Assembly: GCA_044344145.1 (NCBI GenBank)
Contig: JBIJDM010000128.1
Location: 1 to 8,143 of the forward strand
Direction of reading: 5' to 3'
Origin: JBAXGE01 sp044344145
GTDB lineage: Bacteria > Planctomycetota > Phycisphaerae > WQYP01
Length of the DNA: 8,143 nt
Shown here: piece after piece, positions 7,106 to 8,143 of the stretch
Layout of the letters: each line of letters starts with the position of its first letter
Position numbering within the stretch: position 1 is the first letter of the stretch
Notes under the pieces: generated by a model
The model's database searches: none
Seen by the model: the letters and a program-made list of their open reading frames with translations, nothing else
What the model was told of the DNA's origin: nothing
Translations under genes and position numbers: made by a program

Positions 7106-7116
7106 GGGGTATTAAA

Positions 7117-7596
7117 GTGAAAAAAGTAGCAATCTTACTGCTCGTTCTGACCTGTTTTATGATGGCTGTACGTGCGGACACAGTAACGATGAAAGATGGC
7201 ACCGTGTTAAAAGGTAGGGTGCTTATGGCTACATCATCGTCAGTCCTGTTTGAAACCGAAGATGGAAAGCAGCAGCGGATCAAAGCCACAGATTTTTCAG
7301 CTTATTCTGTTGGGTCAAAGACAGACTTAACGGCCTTAACGTCTCAATCTACTACACAGCAATCTACTACACAGAGCTTTTCTGCAAATTCGACAACACA
7401 GCAAGGTGTTGTAAAGCCAAAGACTATTTCTGATGCTTATCAAGAGTTAAAAGAACGCGTAGAAAATGAAATCCAAGCGTATAACAAGGAAGTGGAAGAT
7501 CTGACGCAAGTGCAAAAAAAGAAAGTTAAAAGCTATTTTTCAAAAAATAGTAGAGATAAAAAAAGCTGGCATATACAATGTTTCGGATTGTATTAG
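7117..7596 (+). CDS. Exported protein with KDGTVLKG-type beta domain, frame closed early by a probable frameshift
   Basis: The start is GTG 7117 with GGGG 7 bases upstream. Residues 1-20 are a signal peptide (KK start, hydrophobic core AILLLVLTCFMMAV, likely cut after VRA). Residues 21-65 form a small beta-rich domain opening DTVTMKDGTVLKGRV. I associate this pattern with short Sm-like or barrel domains after signal peptides in planctomycete exported proteins, but I cannot assign a function. Residues 76-96 are a Ser/Thr/Gln linker built from QSTTQ repeats. Residues about 104-138 are a charged, probably coiled-coil helix. The last 20 or so residues look out of frame, and the stop at 7594-7596 falls inside another long open frame (7505 to window end) that appears to be the true C-terminal part. 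The gene is therefore probably broken, slips during expression, or carries a sequencing error. Confidence 0.75.
   Translation: MKKVAILLLVLTCFMMAVRADTVTMKDGTVLKGRVLMATSSSVLFETEDGKQQRIKATDFSAYSVGSKTDLTALTSQSTTQQSTTQSFSANSTTQQGVVKPKTISDAYQELKERVENEIQAYNKEVEDLTQVQKKKVKSYFSKNSRDKKSWHIQCFGLY
7345..7374 (+). repeat. 15-base perfect tandem repeat, two copies, coding QSTTQ
   Basis: CAATCTACTACACAG occurs twice without a gap (7345-7359 and 7360-7374). A diverged third protein copy, NSTTQ, follows shortly after. It lies in the linker between the N-terminal beta domain and the coiled coil, and such a unit can change copy number without shifting the frame. Confidence 0.85.
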
Positions 7597-8143
7597 AGTA
7601 GGTAGTGTTGAGTCTAAAATAGAACGTTTTGGTAGCGATGCTAGTGTTTATGTTGTGAATGGTCGCGTTAGTGGCTATGATCGCGATGTTGCAATAAGTG
7701 TTGGCAAGATTGCTGAAAAACTTAACAAAAACACGAGATATAAATTCACAGGCGTGGTCTCTTTTGATGTTGGTGTTTGCACTAGTGTTTCATTCTATCG
7801 ATACTACTATACGTATTTGAAAATGACGGCCAGTGATAATGAATCTTTGGTTGACGAATTGTCCGCTAAAGGGGCATTGAGGATTGAATTGTTTCACACT
7901 GTTAAATCTTGTCTGGTGTCTATTATTCCGGTTGACGAGGAGATAAAAGAGTCGAACGACAAAAGTGAAGTTGATTTGGATTTGGTAAAAGAAGAATATT
8001 CGCAATTACTCAAGGAATATCATAATGGGAAGAATGCAGTTGAACTAGATGCGATAAAAGGTGAAATTTTGACAAAATGCAAAGCATATATCGGACGAAG
8101 CGTTAAATGTAATATAAAAATTGCAGATATTCTTGGTGGCGAT
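7505..8143 (+). pseudogene. Frame-shifted continuation of the exported protein, open to window edge
   Basis: This frame, +1 relative to the gene starting at 7117, is open for 213 codons from just after a TGA at 7502-7504 to the window end. That is long for chance in AT-rich DNA. It has no plausible start: the first GTG (7655) and first ATG (7823) lack ribosome binding sites and lie well inside the open frame. The protein reads sensibly: a helical KLKAIFQKIVEIKKAG segment, a beta-rich part (YVVNGRVSGYDRDVAI, YKFTGVVSFDVG), then an acidic helical part (VKEEYSQLLKEYHNGK). No family is recognised. Joined to the upstream frame it would give an exported protein of more than 330 residues. The C-terminus is outside the window. 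Confidence 0.65.

Noticed and set aside
7655..8143. Independent second gene starting at GTG 7655
   Set aside because: There is no ribosome binding site, the frame is already open 150 bases upstream, and the sequence reads as a continuation of the gene from 7117.

Overview
The window looks like a chromosomal piece from a bacterium of the PVC group, most likely a planctomycete. The clues are a large secreted PQQ-propeller protein with a helical-repeat N-terminal half, a BatA/von Willebrand factor A membrane protein, and an intergenic palindromic element whose chance translation (PGRCPGL-like) resembles spurious peptides I associate with planctomycete genomes. This is an inference from gene content; there is no rRNA or marker gene to confirm it. 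Base composition is high-GC over positions 1 to about 6420 (for example 45 of 60 bases are G or C in 4501-4560) and falls toward the right end (16 of 60 in 7501-7560).

Layout. The left three quarters is transcribed leftward (minus strand). From right to left it holds pdxJ (vitamin B6 synthesis), dapA (lysine/diaminopimelate synthesis) and a 709-residue BatA/vWA membrane protein. Gaps of 44 and 27 bases suggest one operon. A 377-base gap follows, with an unusually ordered set of nested palindromes bracketed by a 16-base near-identical direct repeat. Beyond it starts a separate minus-strand gene for an exported TPR-like/PQQ beta-propeller protein, which runs off the left edge.

The right end is a divergent, plus-strand, AT-richer module. 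It holds a four-helix membrane protein of unknown function and, 11 bases later, an exported protein with an N-terminal KDGTVLKG-type beta domain. The second gene is broken: its frame closes at 7596, but a second frame is open without interruption from 7505 to the window edge and reads as a natural continuation. A one-base shift within 7505-7594, probably at one of two A7 runs, would join them.

Functionally, pdxJ and dapA are ordinary housekeeping biosynthesis. The BatA/vWA protein is an envelope protein of uncertain role, seen here without MoxR or DUF58 partner genes next to it. The PQQ-propeller protein is probably a periplasmic or surface protein. I see no CRISPR array, tRNA, rRNA, transposase or recognisable defence system. 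The parts most worth a second look are the palindromic element at 2477-2595 and the frameshifted low-GC module after 6600.
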